From the NCBI GenBank assembly GCA_016177875.1, contig JACOUL010000033.1, forward strand, positions 124,001 through 188,000: DNA of 64,000 bases, in the 5' to 3' direction. Positions within the stretch are counted from its first letter, which is position 1. Each line of letters opens with the position of its first letter. Position numbers and translations under genes: made by a program. Source of the DNA: Burkholderiales bacterium (GTDB lineage Bacteria; Pseudomonadota; Gammaproteobacteria; Burkholderiales; Burkholderiaceae_D). Of the stretch, positions 54,428-62,822 are shown one piece after another. The notes under the pieces were generated by a model. It was not told the origin of the DNA. It did not search any database and saw nothing but the letters and a program-made list of their open reading frames with translations.

Positions 54428-55620
54428 TTACAGTCGCTTAAGTCGTTCTTTCTTCTCAAAATCCACCCATTTTGTACGGCGGTTTGCGACATCGGCATCT
54501 AGATTAACCACCTTGCTTTGGTCTATTAGGTTTTTTAAGGCTGCTTGTAACTCAGATGGGTAAGACATGGTCTGATGAAGTGCATGCGCAAACACATCCA
54601 TATTCACTGCCAGCGTTTTGTTGCCGATCAGAGTTAGCCAGTACGATTCCAAACTCTTGATATCAATTTGCCGCGGAGCCGTGGTTTGCTCACCATCGAC
54701 ACCAAATAGATCGGCAGTTTTCGAGTCCTCGACCTTCTTATTTAACTTTGCAGCGTGCCGAACCTTTGCTTGAATCGAATCGAGTTTCTCTGACACGGTC
54801 ATAAATTCGATAATGCCAAGTGGATGGCTCGTCAAATAGATCAAGTGATACTTCGTACGGTCAATCACTGGATCTAATACAGTGACGTAGGCGGACATAG
54901 GTTTGCCTCTGAATGTGTTTGTGCGCTTCGTGATCTCAGAACGGTAGAGTTGGAGAAAAAATTGTTCGCGCTCCGCCGGGTCGTCAGGAAGATCTTTTTC
55001 GTCAAAATCTCTTCCGATCATTTTCGCGACTTTATCCTTCATCGTCTCCATAGACGCATGCCAATTCAAGAAGCTGTACATGAAATTGATCAGAAATTCG
55101 CTGCCAGATCGCTTGAGCAATTTATCCAGAACTTCTGGGTCTACAGTGGCCCAGTTTTTGGGGTCGATAAAGAAGAAAGCAAAGCTATCCTGAGGGCAAT
55201 GCTTCAAGATATCGTCGATTTTCTCGGTAAAGTCCCCATGAATCGCACTTGTGCCGACGTTCTTGGGTGAGTTCAGCGATAGAAACTTTTCTAAGCGAGA
55301 AAACGCCTTGTTATTTTTTCAACGAAGACTGCTCGAAATCGGACCGATTTATTCTTTGCGTCGAGATCTTTGTGGACTTTGGAAAGCAGGCTAAGAGAAA
55401 TCCCAATGGATGTAGAAGATAGATCATCGCTTTCATCCTGCCAGGGGCCGGCGAAGCAATCGACAAAAACGATTTCCTTATAGCCAAGTTGAGCCGCGCT
55501 CCAGCCAACGATGCGGAGCAGACGTTCCAGATACCGTTCTAGAAGCAAATGTTTGATGAAAGCTTGCTCCCGTCCTTTATATGGTGGCGGGATGATTTCA
55601 TGTGGGTTGAATTGGATCAT
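54428..55620 (-). pseudogene. Second three-Cys-motif partner protein (TcmP), frameshifted
   Basis: TcmP-like gene broken by one missing base. The N-terminal part (ATG 55620, MIQFNPHEI, with KEIVFVDCFAGPW) ends at a TAG at 55291. The remaining two-thirds (FAFFFIDPKNW, then helical C-terminus to 54428) are in another frame. The junction is an A6 tract (complement of T6 at 55314-55319): a seventh A restores VEKNNKAFSRLEKF and a continuous ~397-aa protein. DCFAGPW and FFIDP resemble motifs I and IV of Rossmann methyltransferases. A true mutation, sequencing error or slippage-based phase variation are all possible. Confidence 0.8.
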
Positions 55621-55657
55621 GTGGCGAGAAATGACCTGTACTTGATCATGTAATGGA

Positions 55658-56938
55658 TCAGAAAATAAAAATCGAACGCTGTCTATGCGGAACGATGATG
55701 TCGTTTCTGTGAATCGAAGTGCCCTTGGCGCGCGTTCCGCCTTCGGGGGTGCGTGCTTCAATTTCTTTGGTCAAAATGAAATGATGAAGCGACTCTTTCA
55801 CAATATCGGCGGTGGCGTTCGTGCGATTGGCGATACTCTCCATCAATTCGATAAAAGGCACACCTTTTTGGTAATCGTAGATAAGTCGTGGAAGCTGTTC
55901 GCTTAGGTTAATGACACTGGCGTTATACAGCTCTTGATCGAAGGCGGCCGGCTCGGCAAAGCCCAGGCCTCGCTGGCCCGTGACAGATTCATCTTGATTG
56001 GCTTGGTAGCCGATTTGAAAGAGTCCGGCTTCAAGGCTATGGCCGAAACTGTTACCGTGTTCCCAATGCACGGCTTTCATCACATCGTTAGCTTTATAGG
56101 CATTGGACAGGTGAACAAGCCAATAGGACCAAGGCGTGTCACCGCGTGGCGTCACAAAGAACAATGTCATGAATCGCGCACCGCTTGCCTTCCAAATACC
56201 GTATGCAAGCTGCCTCTGGATTATCTCGCGCCAGCGTGTCTCGGCCTTCAGGCGAGCATATCCCTGCCAGTCGATGTACTCCTCTAATCCGATTCTACGA
56301 GTGATCGCGTGAAACTGTTCATTGTCAGATAGGAACGCTAACAATGAGTCGACATTGAATGTCAGGATGATTTCTGCGCCCTGCAAGGACGTGAGGATGT
56401 TTCGTACGGTCGCAAGCTCGATGTCATCGTATGCGTATTGATCGAGAAGGAAGAGCGCACGTTGCCCACCTTTGCGTGCCGCGGCCTTAGCAACTATGGA
56501 CTGGCATACATCTTCGAAAGCATTTTGGTAAAGAATAATGTCTCTACCAATTCTCTCGCCATATCCCTCGCAATTCAGAACGTGTTTAAGGTATTCGAAA
56601 TTGCTCTTCTTGAATTCGACGAAGTGATATTCAGTATCAACCTGTCGCTGCGTTTTTTGGCGATTTCGGTTGAGATCGATGTTTGCTTCTTCAACGGTTT
56701 TCAGTAACAGCAGTGGCGAGCCATAAGCAGTCGTGCTGCCGTTGTCGTAGAGTCCTCCGCCGGCGAAACCGTCGACGAGCGTGAGCTTGAGCTTTGGCAT
56801 GCGCTCATTGGCCATGAGCACACGGATATACCGATAGAGGTAATCTTGGACCAGCTGATGTTTGACTTTGCTATGTGGATCAAGTGCTGGAGGCGCGTGC
56901 CCAATAATCCAGTCCCATTTATCACTCGTTTTACTCAA
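55658..56938 (-). CDS. tcmP: Three-Cys-motif partner protein TcmP
   Basis: 426 aa, intact. LTLVDGFAGGGLY at about residue 51 is the glycine-rich DxFAGxG motif of the family, and ALFLLDQYAYDDI at about residue 160 occupies a motif-IV-like position, so a Rossmann methyltransferase-like fold is likely; the C-terminal third is helical. TcmP proteins are defined by co-occurrence with radical-SAM-like three-Cys-motif (DUF5131/Gp37-Gp68) proteins, as here. It is the middle gene of the LexA-controlled trio, 38 bp after the DUF5131 gene and 37 bp before the frameshifted paralogue. Confidence 0.85.
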   Translation of the reverse strand: MSKTSDKWDWIIGHAPPALDPHSKVKHQLVQDYLYRYIRVLMANERMPKLKLTLVDGFAGGGLYDNGSTTAYGSPLLLLKTVEEANIDLNRNRQKTQRQVDTEYHFVEFKKSNFEYLKHVLNCEGYGERIGRDIILYQNAFEDVCQSIVAKAAARKGGQRALFLLDQYAYDDIELATVRNILTSLQGAEIILTFNVDSLLAFLSDNEQFHAITRRIGLEEYIDWQGYARLKAETRWREIIQRQLAYGIWKASGARFMTLFFVTPRGDTPWSYWLVHLSNAYKANDVMKAVHWEHGNSFGHSLEAGLFQIGYQANQDESVTGQRGLGFAEPAAFDQELYNASVINLSEQLPRLIYDYQKGVPFIELMESIANRTNATADIVKESLHHFILTKEIEARTPEGGTRAKGTSIHRNDIIVPHRQRSIFIF

Positions 56939-56976
56939 ATCCGAGCCTTTTTATTAATGGGACGAAGGGCCTCCTG

Positions 56977-57840
56977 TTATGTCGCTAGTTCAGGCACCTG
57001 ATCCCAGGTCATGCCACCAAGTTGTCGACCGCCTTTGCTCTTTCCGACTTTGACGAGGCTAATTACTTCACCACTGCGGCCGATCACGTTTATGCGTTGC
57101 GCGCGTGCAGAAATACCTTCAGCAATGAGTTCTTCTGGTGCCCAATGTCCCCATTGTTTGAAGTGGAAGGGCACGCCGGCTTCTTGGCATTGATCTCGGA
57201 TGTCTTCCGGCCATGCCGGATTCATCGATCGAGAGTCAGGGCCGCTCTCGCCTCCGGCGATTACCCAATTGATTCCGGGCGTTGTCGATCCAGGGGCGGC
57301 TAGCCAGGACTCTAAGTGTAACGGTCCCAAAAGTGGCTCTGCAGATATAAAGCGTACCACCACATCATGTTCTAGCAAATGGTCAATCCGCTTTTCGAGC
57401 CAATGCTGATTTTCCGTGCTGGTGCCGAGCCAGATATTGTGAGGCCATGGACCTGACCATGGCGACAGCTTTTTCACATGACGTATGCGTTTAGTAAGCA
57501 GTAGCCAATCAAGATGAGGTGTGGCTTCGATTAAGCCCCATAGACGCTCTCTGGTTGAATCCAAATCCCGCCGGTCTTCAAAGACATCTGCCATCGATGC
57601 GCAAAATACTCGACGCCGCTCGCCAGCACTAGTTGCTTCGCGATCCCATTTCAATGGCTCGCGCCAATGGGCATCGGTAAAGAAGCGGCGAGGTGCTTGT
57701 TTGCCCCAAAGCTTTTCCATGCCAACACGCTTAGCCCAAGTTTCCGCATAGCAGTGTTTGCAAGCCGGCGAAATTCGCACGCAGCCCCACCACGGATTAA
57801 ACGTATGGTGTGTCCACTCGATTTTGCTATTCATACCCAT
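56977..57840 (-). CDS. DUF5131 / phage Gp37-Gp68-like three-Cys-motif protein
   Basis: 287 aa. The N-terminus has the family signature IEWTHHTFNPWWGC, with the three cysteines in GCVRISPACKHCYAE (Cys-x7-Cys-x2-Cys), a radical-SAM-like arrangement. Conserved WLLLTKR, WLGTSTEN and GGESGPDSRSM follow, and the protein ends with GGRQLGGMTWDQVP. The ATG at 57840 has GGGGA 6 bp upstream; 57834 is an alternative. A LexA box lies 23 bp upstream. Substrate and reaction unknown. Confidence 0.88.
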   Translation of the reverse strand: MGMNSKIEWTHHTFNPWWGCVRISPACKHCYAETWAKRVGMEKLWGKQAPRRFFTDAHWREPLKWDREATSAGERRRVFCASMADVFEDRRDLDSTRERLWGLIEATPHLDWLLLTKRIRHVKKLSPWSGPWPHNIWLGTSTENQHWLEKRIDHLLEHDVVVRFISAEPLLGPLHLESWLAAPGSTTPGINWVIAGGESGPDSRSMNPAWPEDIRDQCQEAGVPFHFKQWGHWAPEELIAEGISARAQRINVIGRSGEVISLVKVGKSKGGRQLGGMTWDQVPELAT

Positions 57841-57862
57841 AGCGATTCCCCAATTTCAATAG

Positions 57863-57882
57863 CACTGTAATTTTATACAGTA
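57863..57882. promoter_or_regulatory. LexA (SOS) box of the DUF5131-TcmP operon
   Basis: 20-bp site with strict CTGT-N8-ACAG core (57865-57880) and a TA flank on the right. It lies 23 bp before the DUF5131 start, the position expected for SOS repression. It closely resembles the umuDC site at 35586-35605. Confidence 0.88.
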
Positions 57883-57907
57883 TAAATCACCCGCGCCTTG
57901 ATCAAGA

Positions 57908-58135
57908 CTATTCTGAATCTAAACGTATGGTCTTTTTATCAATTGCCTTCATGCATTGCATGAAAAACGAAAAAGAAAAGGCACCGCGATTAATCTTATT
58001 CGCAATGCCTTTGTAGCTTTCTTCGATACCCAAGCCGGCCAACCGTGTGACAAGCTCGGAATAGCTCACTCCTGCTAAGTCCAATTCGGCCTTAAGCAAT
58101 CTGCTGGCTTTTGTTGACCACTCGTTTCGTTCCAC
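57908..58135 (-). CDS. DUF6471 small HTH-like regulator
   Basis: 75 aa. WSTKASRLLKAELDLAGVSYSELVTRLAGLG, ESYKGIANKINRGAFSFSFFMQCMKAIG-like segments (written here in part) match the DUF6471 family of short helix-turn-helix proteins. Transcribed away from tniQ2, with twin palindromes in the shared upstream region, so it is the likely repressor acting there. Confidence 0.8.
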   Translation of the reverse strand: MERNEWSTKASRLLKAELDLAGVSYSELVTRLAGLGIEESYKGIANKINRGAFSFSFFMQCMKAIDKKTIRLDSE

Positions 58136-58150
58136 GGGATGGCTCGGTTA

Positions 58151-58226
58151 TCTACAAATATGTAGATTATTAAATAAATATGGAGTTTAAGCTACGCTTT
58201 TAAGTAAAATTCTACAAATATGTAGA
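58151..58226. promoter_or_regulatory. Twin palindromic operators between DUF6471 and tniQ2
   Basis: Identical 16-bp sequences with TCTACA/TGTAGA arms and AATA centre occur at 58151-58166 and 58211-58226, exactly 60 bp apart (about six helical turns). They flank the divergent promoter zone; the first is 16 bp upstream of the DUF6471 start. The arrangement suggests cooperative or looped binding. Confidence 0.7.
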
Positions 58227-58326
58227 ATGTCGTGTCATTGATTCAGCGACGTGCTATTACAAGCCTTAAAACGTTGCGGCTAATGAATCTATGCGCCAAA
58301 TGAAAAGCGTGTCTCTTTGAGGTTCT

Positions 58327-60033
58327 ATGGCTGTACTTCCTTATTTACCGGCCCCGTATCCAGATGAAATTTTTGGCTCCTGGCTCAAACGGATCTCATT
58401 GCACAACAGTCGAGGAGCCTGGCAAGTTCTTGTAGAAGAGTCGGGAATTGCAGCCATTCAAGCTACTTTCTTCGATATGGTTTCGTATGACCCACGGCTT
58501 GATAGGCTACTTGTAGCGTTGGGTACAAATTATGAAAGCACGATGCTGGAATTAAGCACCATGCCGTATTGGTTGGCATTTAATTCGTTAGAGCTATCGG
58601 CCGGATCTTTGCCAGGGACGAGATCAATTCCGAGGTTATTAGGAAACAAAGGGCGGATTCTTCGCGGGGCGTTACACGCTGTTGGAATCGCAAGAGGGGA
58701 AAGGAAAGCGCGTCAACTTCGTTATTGCTGCGAATGTCTCGCAGAAAATCATTCAGAATTAGGCGAACCATATTGGCACCGTTCACATCAGCTTCCGAAT
58801 GTTTTTTATTGTCCCAAACATGGGAAACGACTGTATGTTTCATGTCCGGCTTGTAACGAAGATATCGTTCAAGTTACAAGTTCGCTCGTGGCATTACCGA
58901 GATTGATTTGCAGTTGTGGTTTTGATTTTCGTAAAGATAGACAAAAAATACCAACAGCACCGCCATATCTAAAATTGGCACAAATAAGTTCACATGCACT
59001 AAGCAATGGATTGCCAAGCTGGTCCCACCAAGATGTTCGCAGCTACTTTGCCGAGCTAATTTCGTCGTCCGATCAAAAAATTAATAAATATATTGACGCA
59101 CTCGTGTCAGCGTTCGGACAAAGTCGTGAGTTGGCGACCCAAAAAAAGCTGGAGTTCAATGTGCCCAACGAACCAGATATGACGATGTCTTTAAATCGCC
59201 ATTATTCAGCAGCTTTTTCTCAGGAATTTTGTGGCTTGTTAGTTGCATACGATCTTCCATTTGAAAAAGCCCGCGCAGGATTTATCAAATGCAAAGGTGA
59301 AGAGGGGAAAAAAATAAAGCCAATAGATCGACTAGACCTTTCTTCAGCCGTTAAATCTACTGAATTGGCTCGCAAGGCACTACTTGAGAAGCTAGCCCGA
59401 AATCCTAAAGAACCCGTCGCCAGCCATAAAGGACTTTATTGGCATTTGCGGTTTAACGATACCGAATGGTTTTTGAGTCAGTTTCCAAATTTTCGGGGTA
59501 GATCAATTCAAAGTGTGGCCGAAGATCGGCGTGAAATTAAACGATATCTGCAAGAGAAAGGGGAGAAAGGACTAAATCGCACGCCCTTTATGATGCGTGC
59601 TTTGGCACGCGACAAAGATTGGTGGCTTAATTATTTTGAGAATTACAAACAGAAAAAGAATAAACGTGTCCAAGAAGCACGAAATAAATTAATAAAGGAA
59701 ACCGCGGGGAAAATGATTTCTGCCTTGAATGATCTATTAAAAAATGAGGACCGTCCTGAATGGATTACTCCTAGGAGACTTGGGAAATTTCTAAATTTAT
59801 CGAGCCCTCAAGCTCAACATTTAGTTCGAAACTCTCCAGAGCTTCGAGCTGCATTAGAATCGGCTAACAAAGACAAGCTCCGGCGTCAGTTAAGGTGGGC
59901 GGCAAGGCAACTCCGATTAGAAGGCAGGTATTTATCTCCATATACGGTTTGTATTTTTGCGAAGTTACCAACCGAACGAGAAATTAGTGTCATTGCACGC
60001 GAAGTTATTGAGCAAATTCAGGACGAGGATTAG
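58327..60033 (+). CDS. tniQ: Second TniQ/TnsD-family target selector
   Basis: 568 aa. N-terminal TniQ domain starting PAPYPDEIFGSWLKRIS, zinc-binding pattern Cys134-x2-Cys137, His154, Cys162, His165, then a second ribbon with Cys173-x2-Cys176 and Cys195-x-Cys197. Residues after about 330 are helical and basic, ending in WAARQLRLEGRYLSP, and do not resemble the C-terminus of the glmS-targeting TnsD at 24202. So it probably recognises a different target or works with a partner. The ATG has GAGG 6 bp upstream. It ends about 180 bp before the glmS-proximal transposon end. Confidence 0.88.
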   Translation: MAVLPYLPAPYPDEIFGSWLKRISLHNSRGAWQVLVEESGIAAIQATFFDMVSYDPRLDRLLVALGTNYESTMLELSTMPYWLAFNSLELSAGSLPGTRSIPRLLGNKGRILRGALHAVGIARGERKARQLRYCCECLAENHSELGEPYWHRSHQLPNVFYCPKHGKRLYVSCPACNEDIVQVTSSLVALPRLICSCGFDFRKDRQKIPTAPPYLKLAQISSHALSNGLPSWSHQDVRSYFAELISSSDQKINKYIDALVSAFGQSRELATQKKLEFNVPNEPDMTMSLNRHYSAAFSQEFCGLLVAYDLPFEKARAGFIKCKGEEGKKIKPIDRLDLSSAVKSTELARKALLEKLARNPKEPVASHKGLYWHLRFNDTEWFLSQFPNFRGRSIQSVAEDRREIKRYLQEKGEKGLNRTPFMMRALARDKDWWLNYFENYKQKKNKRVQEARNKLIKETAGKMISALNDLLKNEDRPEWITPRRLGKFLNLSSPQAQHLVRNSPELRAALESANKDKLRRQLRWAARQLRLEGRYLSPYTVCIFAKLPTEREISVIAREVIEQIQDED

Positions 60034-60166
60034 TCCTCTTAGGAGGATAAATGCCCTCTCTTGAGCATTAATTGATCAAAACATTTTCTAATTTGATCCT
60101 AACTAAATTTTCGCTGTGCGCTAAGATCGCGCCAGGTTAGGCAAATCTCGGCAAAGTATTTGAAAG

Positions 60167-60180
60167 AATTATCCATAATT
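60167..60180. repeat. Internal TnsB-type binding box at glmS-proximal end
   Basis: AATTATCCATAATT, identical to 60217-60230 and 50 bp internal to it; the complement resembles the box at 19711-19723. Spaced sites at one end and a single close site at the other fit the asymmetric left/right ends of Tn7 (the spaced end being the left end). Confidence 0.65.
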
Positions 60181-60216
60181 ACGAAAAAATTGTCATTTCT
60201 TGGTAATACGGATATA

Positions 60217-60250
60217 AATTATCCATAATTTTAGTAATTTAAAGATCATT
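60217..60250 (-). repeat. Transposon terminal inverted repeat, glmS side
   Basis: Complement matches 19690-19723 in 29 of 34 positions. Begins TGATCTTTAAAT when read inward from glmS. It ends about 20 bp from the glmS stop codon, the classical Tn7 insertion zone. A terminal TG is present at this end, while the other end reads TC. Confidence 0.8.
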
Positions 60251-60269
60251 GCAGAAAACGGCCCGCCCC

Positions 60270-62087
60270 TCATTCGACGGTCACGCTTTTGGCGAGATTG
60301 CGGGGCTTATCGACATCGGTGCCGCGCGCCAGCGCGGTGTGATACGCCAGTAATTGCAGCGGAACGACATGCAGGATCGGCGACAGCAGACCGTAATGTT
60401 CGGGCATACGAATTACATGCACACCTTCGCTCGGCGTAATCTTAGAATCGGCATCGGCAAATACATACAATTGGCCGCCGCGCGCGCGCACTTCTTGCAT
60501 ATTCGATTTGAGCTTTTCAATCAGCGCGTCATTCGGCGCGATAGTCACCACCGGCATTTCTTCCGTCACCAACGCCAACGGCCCATGCTTCAATTCCCCG
60601 GCTGGATAAGCTTCGGCGTGGATGTATGAAATTTCCTTCAGCTTTAACGCGCCTTCTAAGGCTATCGGGTAATGCAAGCCGCGGCCGAGGAAAAGCGCAT
60701 TTTCCTTGCGCGCGAATTCTTCCGCCCAGGCGATGATTTGCGGCTCCAGCGCCAACACCGCGCCGATGGAAACCGGCAAATGCCGCATCGCTTTTAAATG
60801 CGCGGCTTCTTGTTCATCGCTCAAGCGGCCGCGCACTTGAGCCAGCGACAAGGCCAGCAAGAACAGGGCGGCCAATTGCGTCGTGAAAGCCTTGGTGGAC
60901 GCCACGCCGATTTCCACGCCGGCGCGCGTGATATACGACAGCATGCACTCGCGCACCATGGCGCTGGTCGAGACATTGCAAATGGTCAGGCTATTGACCA
61001 TGTCTTGCGAGCGCGCATGTCTTAACGCCGCCAGGGTGTCCGCGGTTTCGCCGCTTTGCGAAATCGTGACCACCAATGCGTTGGGATTGGGGACGCTGTC
61101 GCGATAACGGTATTCGCTGGCGATTTCCACATTGACGGGGATTTGCGCAATCGATTCGATCCAGTATTTGGCGGTGAGACCGGCGTAATAGCTGGTGCCG
61201 CAAGCAAGAATCAAGACCGAATCGATTTTCTTGAAGACGCTGAAGGCTTTGTCGCCGAACAGTTCGGGCATGATGCCGGTGACGCCATCGAGCGTATCGC
61301 CGATGGCGCGCGGCTGCTCGAAAATTTCCTTTTGCATGAAGTGGCGATAAGGACCGAGCTCGGCTGCGCCGGTGTGCGCATGCACGGTGCGCACTTCACG
61401 CTCGACCGGTTTGCCTTGCTCGTCAACGATCCAGTAGCGTTGCAATTGCAAATCGACGACATCGCCGTCTTCCAAGTAAATGATTTGGTCGGTGACGCCG
61501 GCCAGCGCCATGGCGTCCGAGGCTAAAAAGTTTTCACCTTTGCCGACGCCGACGATCAAGGGCATCGCCTTTCGCGCGCCGATGACACGATGCGGCTCGT
61601 CGCGACAAAACACGGCAAGCGCATAGGCGCCGTGCAAGCGTTTGACCGCTTGCTGCACCGTCTCGAATAGATCGCCGGTGTATATGTGGTCGACCAAATG
61701 CGCGACAACTTCGGTATCGGTCTGGCTTTCGAACACATAGCCGGCGGCCTGCAACTCCGCGCGCAATTCGTCATGGTTTTCGATAATGCCGTTGTGGACG
61801 AGGCCAATGCGTTCGCGCGAAAAATGCGGATGCGCGTTGTGGGATGCCGGCGCGCCGTGCGTCGCCCAGCGCGTATGCGCGATGCCGGTGAATCCCGCCA
61901 GTCCGGCTTTTTCCACTTGCATTTCCAAGTCGGCCACGCGCGATGTGCTGCGCGAGCGCTGTAGGCTTCCATCGACATGCAGCGCCACGCCGCAGGAGTC
62001 GTAGCCGCGGTATTCCAGGCGTTTCAAGCCTTGCAACAGGATGGGAGTGATATTGCGTTGCGCAACCGCGCCGACGATGCCGCACAT
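60270..62087 (-). CDS. glmS: Glutamine-fructose-6-phosphate aminotransferase (isomerising)
   Basis: 605 aa, the first enzyme of amino-sugar synthesis: fructose-6-phosphate plus glutamine to glucosamine-6-phosphate. N-terminal Ntn glutaminase with catalytic Cys2 ([10 protein letters not shown]), then two SIS domains ([17 protein letters not shown]) and the conserved C-terminal [11 protein letters not shown]. The end of this gene is the attTn7 docking sequence recognised by TnsD, intact here after insertion. No glmS ribozyme is expected or seen upstream in this lineage. Confidence 0.98.
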   Translation of the reverse strand: MCGIVGAVAQRNITPILLQGLKRLEYRGYDSCGVALHVDGSLQRSRSTSRVADLEMQVEKAGLAGFTGIAHTRWATHGAPASHNAHPHFSRERIGLVHNGIIENHDELRAELQAAGYVFESQTDTEVVAHLVDHIYTGDLFETVQQAVKRLHGAYALAVFCRDEPHRVIGARKAMPLIVGVGKGENFLASDAMALAGVTDQIIYLEDGDVVDLQLQRYWIVDEQGKPVEREVRTVHAHTGAAELGPYRHFMQKEIFEQPRAIGDTLDGVTGIMPELFGDKAFSVFKKIDSVLILACGTSYYAGLTAKYWIESIAQIPVNVEIASEYRYRDSVPNPNALVVTISQSGETADTLAALRHARSQDMVNSLTICNVSTSAMVRECMLSYITRAGVEIGVASTKAFTTQLAALFLLALSLAQVRGRLSDEQEAAHLKAMRHLPVSIGAVLALEPQIIAWAEEFARKENALFLGRGLHYPIALEGALKLKEISYIHAEAYPAGELKHGPLALVTEEMPVVTIAPNDALIEKLKSNMQEVRARGGQLYVFADADSKITPSEGVHVIRMPEHYGLLSPILHVVPLQLLAYHTALARGTDVDKPRNLAKSVTVE

Positions 62088-62239
62088 GAGTGTCCTCTTC
62101 TTTAGAGAGCAATGGATGAAGCTATCCTAGAAGAAGCGCGATGAAATAAGCTTGCGAAATGTCTCAAAAAATGAGTTATTATTTCGCCAGACAAAAGAAT
62201 TGCAATTTTATTTCAAAAATCATTAAAGAATTAAATTTT

Positions 62240-62713
62240 ATGTCTGTGCCTGTTATCGAATTGGATGAATTGGACCGCCGCATATTAAATGCTCTGCAAG
62301 TCAATGCCGGACAAACCAATAACGAATTGGCGGCGCTGGTTCATGCGTCGCCGCCCACTTGTCTGCGCCGGGTGAAACGTCTGGTGGATGCCGGTGTGAT
62401 CGCCAAGCAAGTGGCGATCGTCGCACCGGAAAAGGTGGGGCTGCCGCTCACCGCTTTGGTCGAAATTACGCTCGACCATCAGGGCACGGAAAAGATGACG
62501 GAATTCGAAGCCTTGGTCGCCGATGAATCAGCAGTGATGCAGTGTTATCGCGTCTCGCCCGGACCGGACTTCGTGCTGATGGTGCAGGTGGCCGATATGC
62601 CGGCATATCATGCGCTAGCCCATCGCTTGTTTGCCTCGCATGCAAACGTGCGCAACGTGCGCAGTTTTTTTGCGATTCATCGCAGTAAATTCGAGACGCT
62701 GATTCCGGTTTAG
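62240..62713 (+). CDS. Lrp/AsnC-family transcriptional regulator
   Basis: 157 aa. Winged-helix/HTH opening LDELDRRILNALQVNAGQ followed by PPTCLRRVKRL, then the RAM/AsnC ligand-binding domain (VQVADMPAYHAL). I use ATG 62240 (MSVPVIELDE); the upstream in-frame ATG at 62159 would add a tail not typical of the family. Divergent from glmS, separated by 152 bp containing both promoters. Confidence 0.93.
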   Translation: MSVPVIELDELDRRILNALQVNAGQTNNELAALVHASPPTCLRRVKRLVDAGVIAKQVAIVAPEKVGLPLTALVEITLDHQGTEKMTEFEALVADESAVMQCYRVSPGPDFVLMVQVADMPAYHALAHRLFASHANVRNVRSFFAIHRSKFETLIPV

Positions 62714-62718
62714 CGAGC

Positions 62719-62812
62719 GCCAATCACAATGACGCTGCCGGCGTTGCGTCTCCTTGCCGTACCTCATGTACTGTCATCGTCGACGCGTCTTGCCATCGCC
62801 ATTGTGATTGGC
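62719..62812. repeat. Long-range inverted repeat between lrp and glmU
   Basis: 13-bp perfect arms GCCAATCACAATG (62719-62731) and its complement (62800-62812) separated by 68 bp, in the gap between convergent genes. It could fold into a long stem acting as a bidirectional terminator; no T-run is adjacent. Confidence 0.4.
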
Positions 62813-62822
62813 ACTCTAGAAA

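Larger units (their letters stand above)
19690..60250. mobile_element. Tn7-like transposon inserted downstream of glmS (about 40.6 kb)
   Basis: The boundaries are inverted repeats at 19690-19723 and 60217-60250 (29 of 34 bases identical), each ending in an ATTATGGATAATT-type box. Inside lie tnsA, tnsB, tnsC and tnsD on the plus strand next to the glmS-distal end. The other end stops about 20 bp beyond the glmS stop codon, the classical attTn7 position. A second TniQ-family gene sits at the glmS-proximal end. No tnsE was recognised. Cargo between 26.1 and 58.1 kb is dominated by defence, immunity and SOS genes. In canonical Tn7 the tnsA-bearing right end is next to glmS; here it is the distal end. 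I found no convincing 5-bp target duplication, so exact ends are uncertain by several bases. Confidence 0.9.

Noticed and set aside
60060-60115. Third TnsB-binding box further inside the glmS-proximal end
   Set aside because: Only a loose match (TTAGTTAGGATCAAATT) to the terminal box.
19690-60250. CRISPR-associated Tn7 (CAST)
   Set aside because: Two selectors are present, but I found no repeat-spacer array or Cas-like protein.
19680-60260. 5-bp target-site duplication at the transposon ends
   Set aside because: Tried several end placements (terminal TC/TG, or ends shifted outward to TGGCAAGG/TGCAATG); no matching 5-mers flank both ends.
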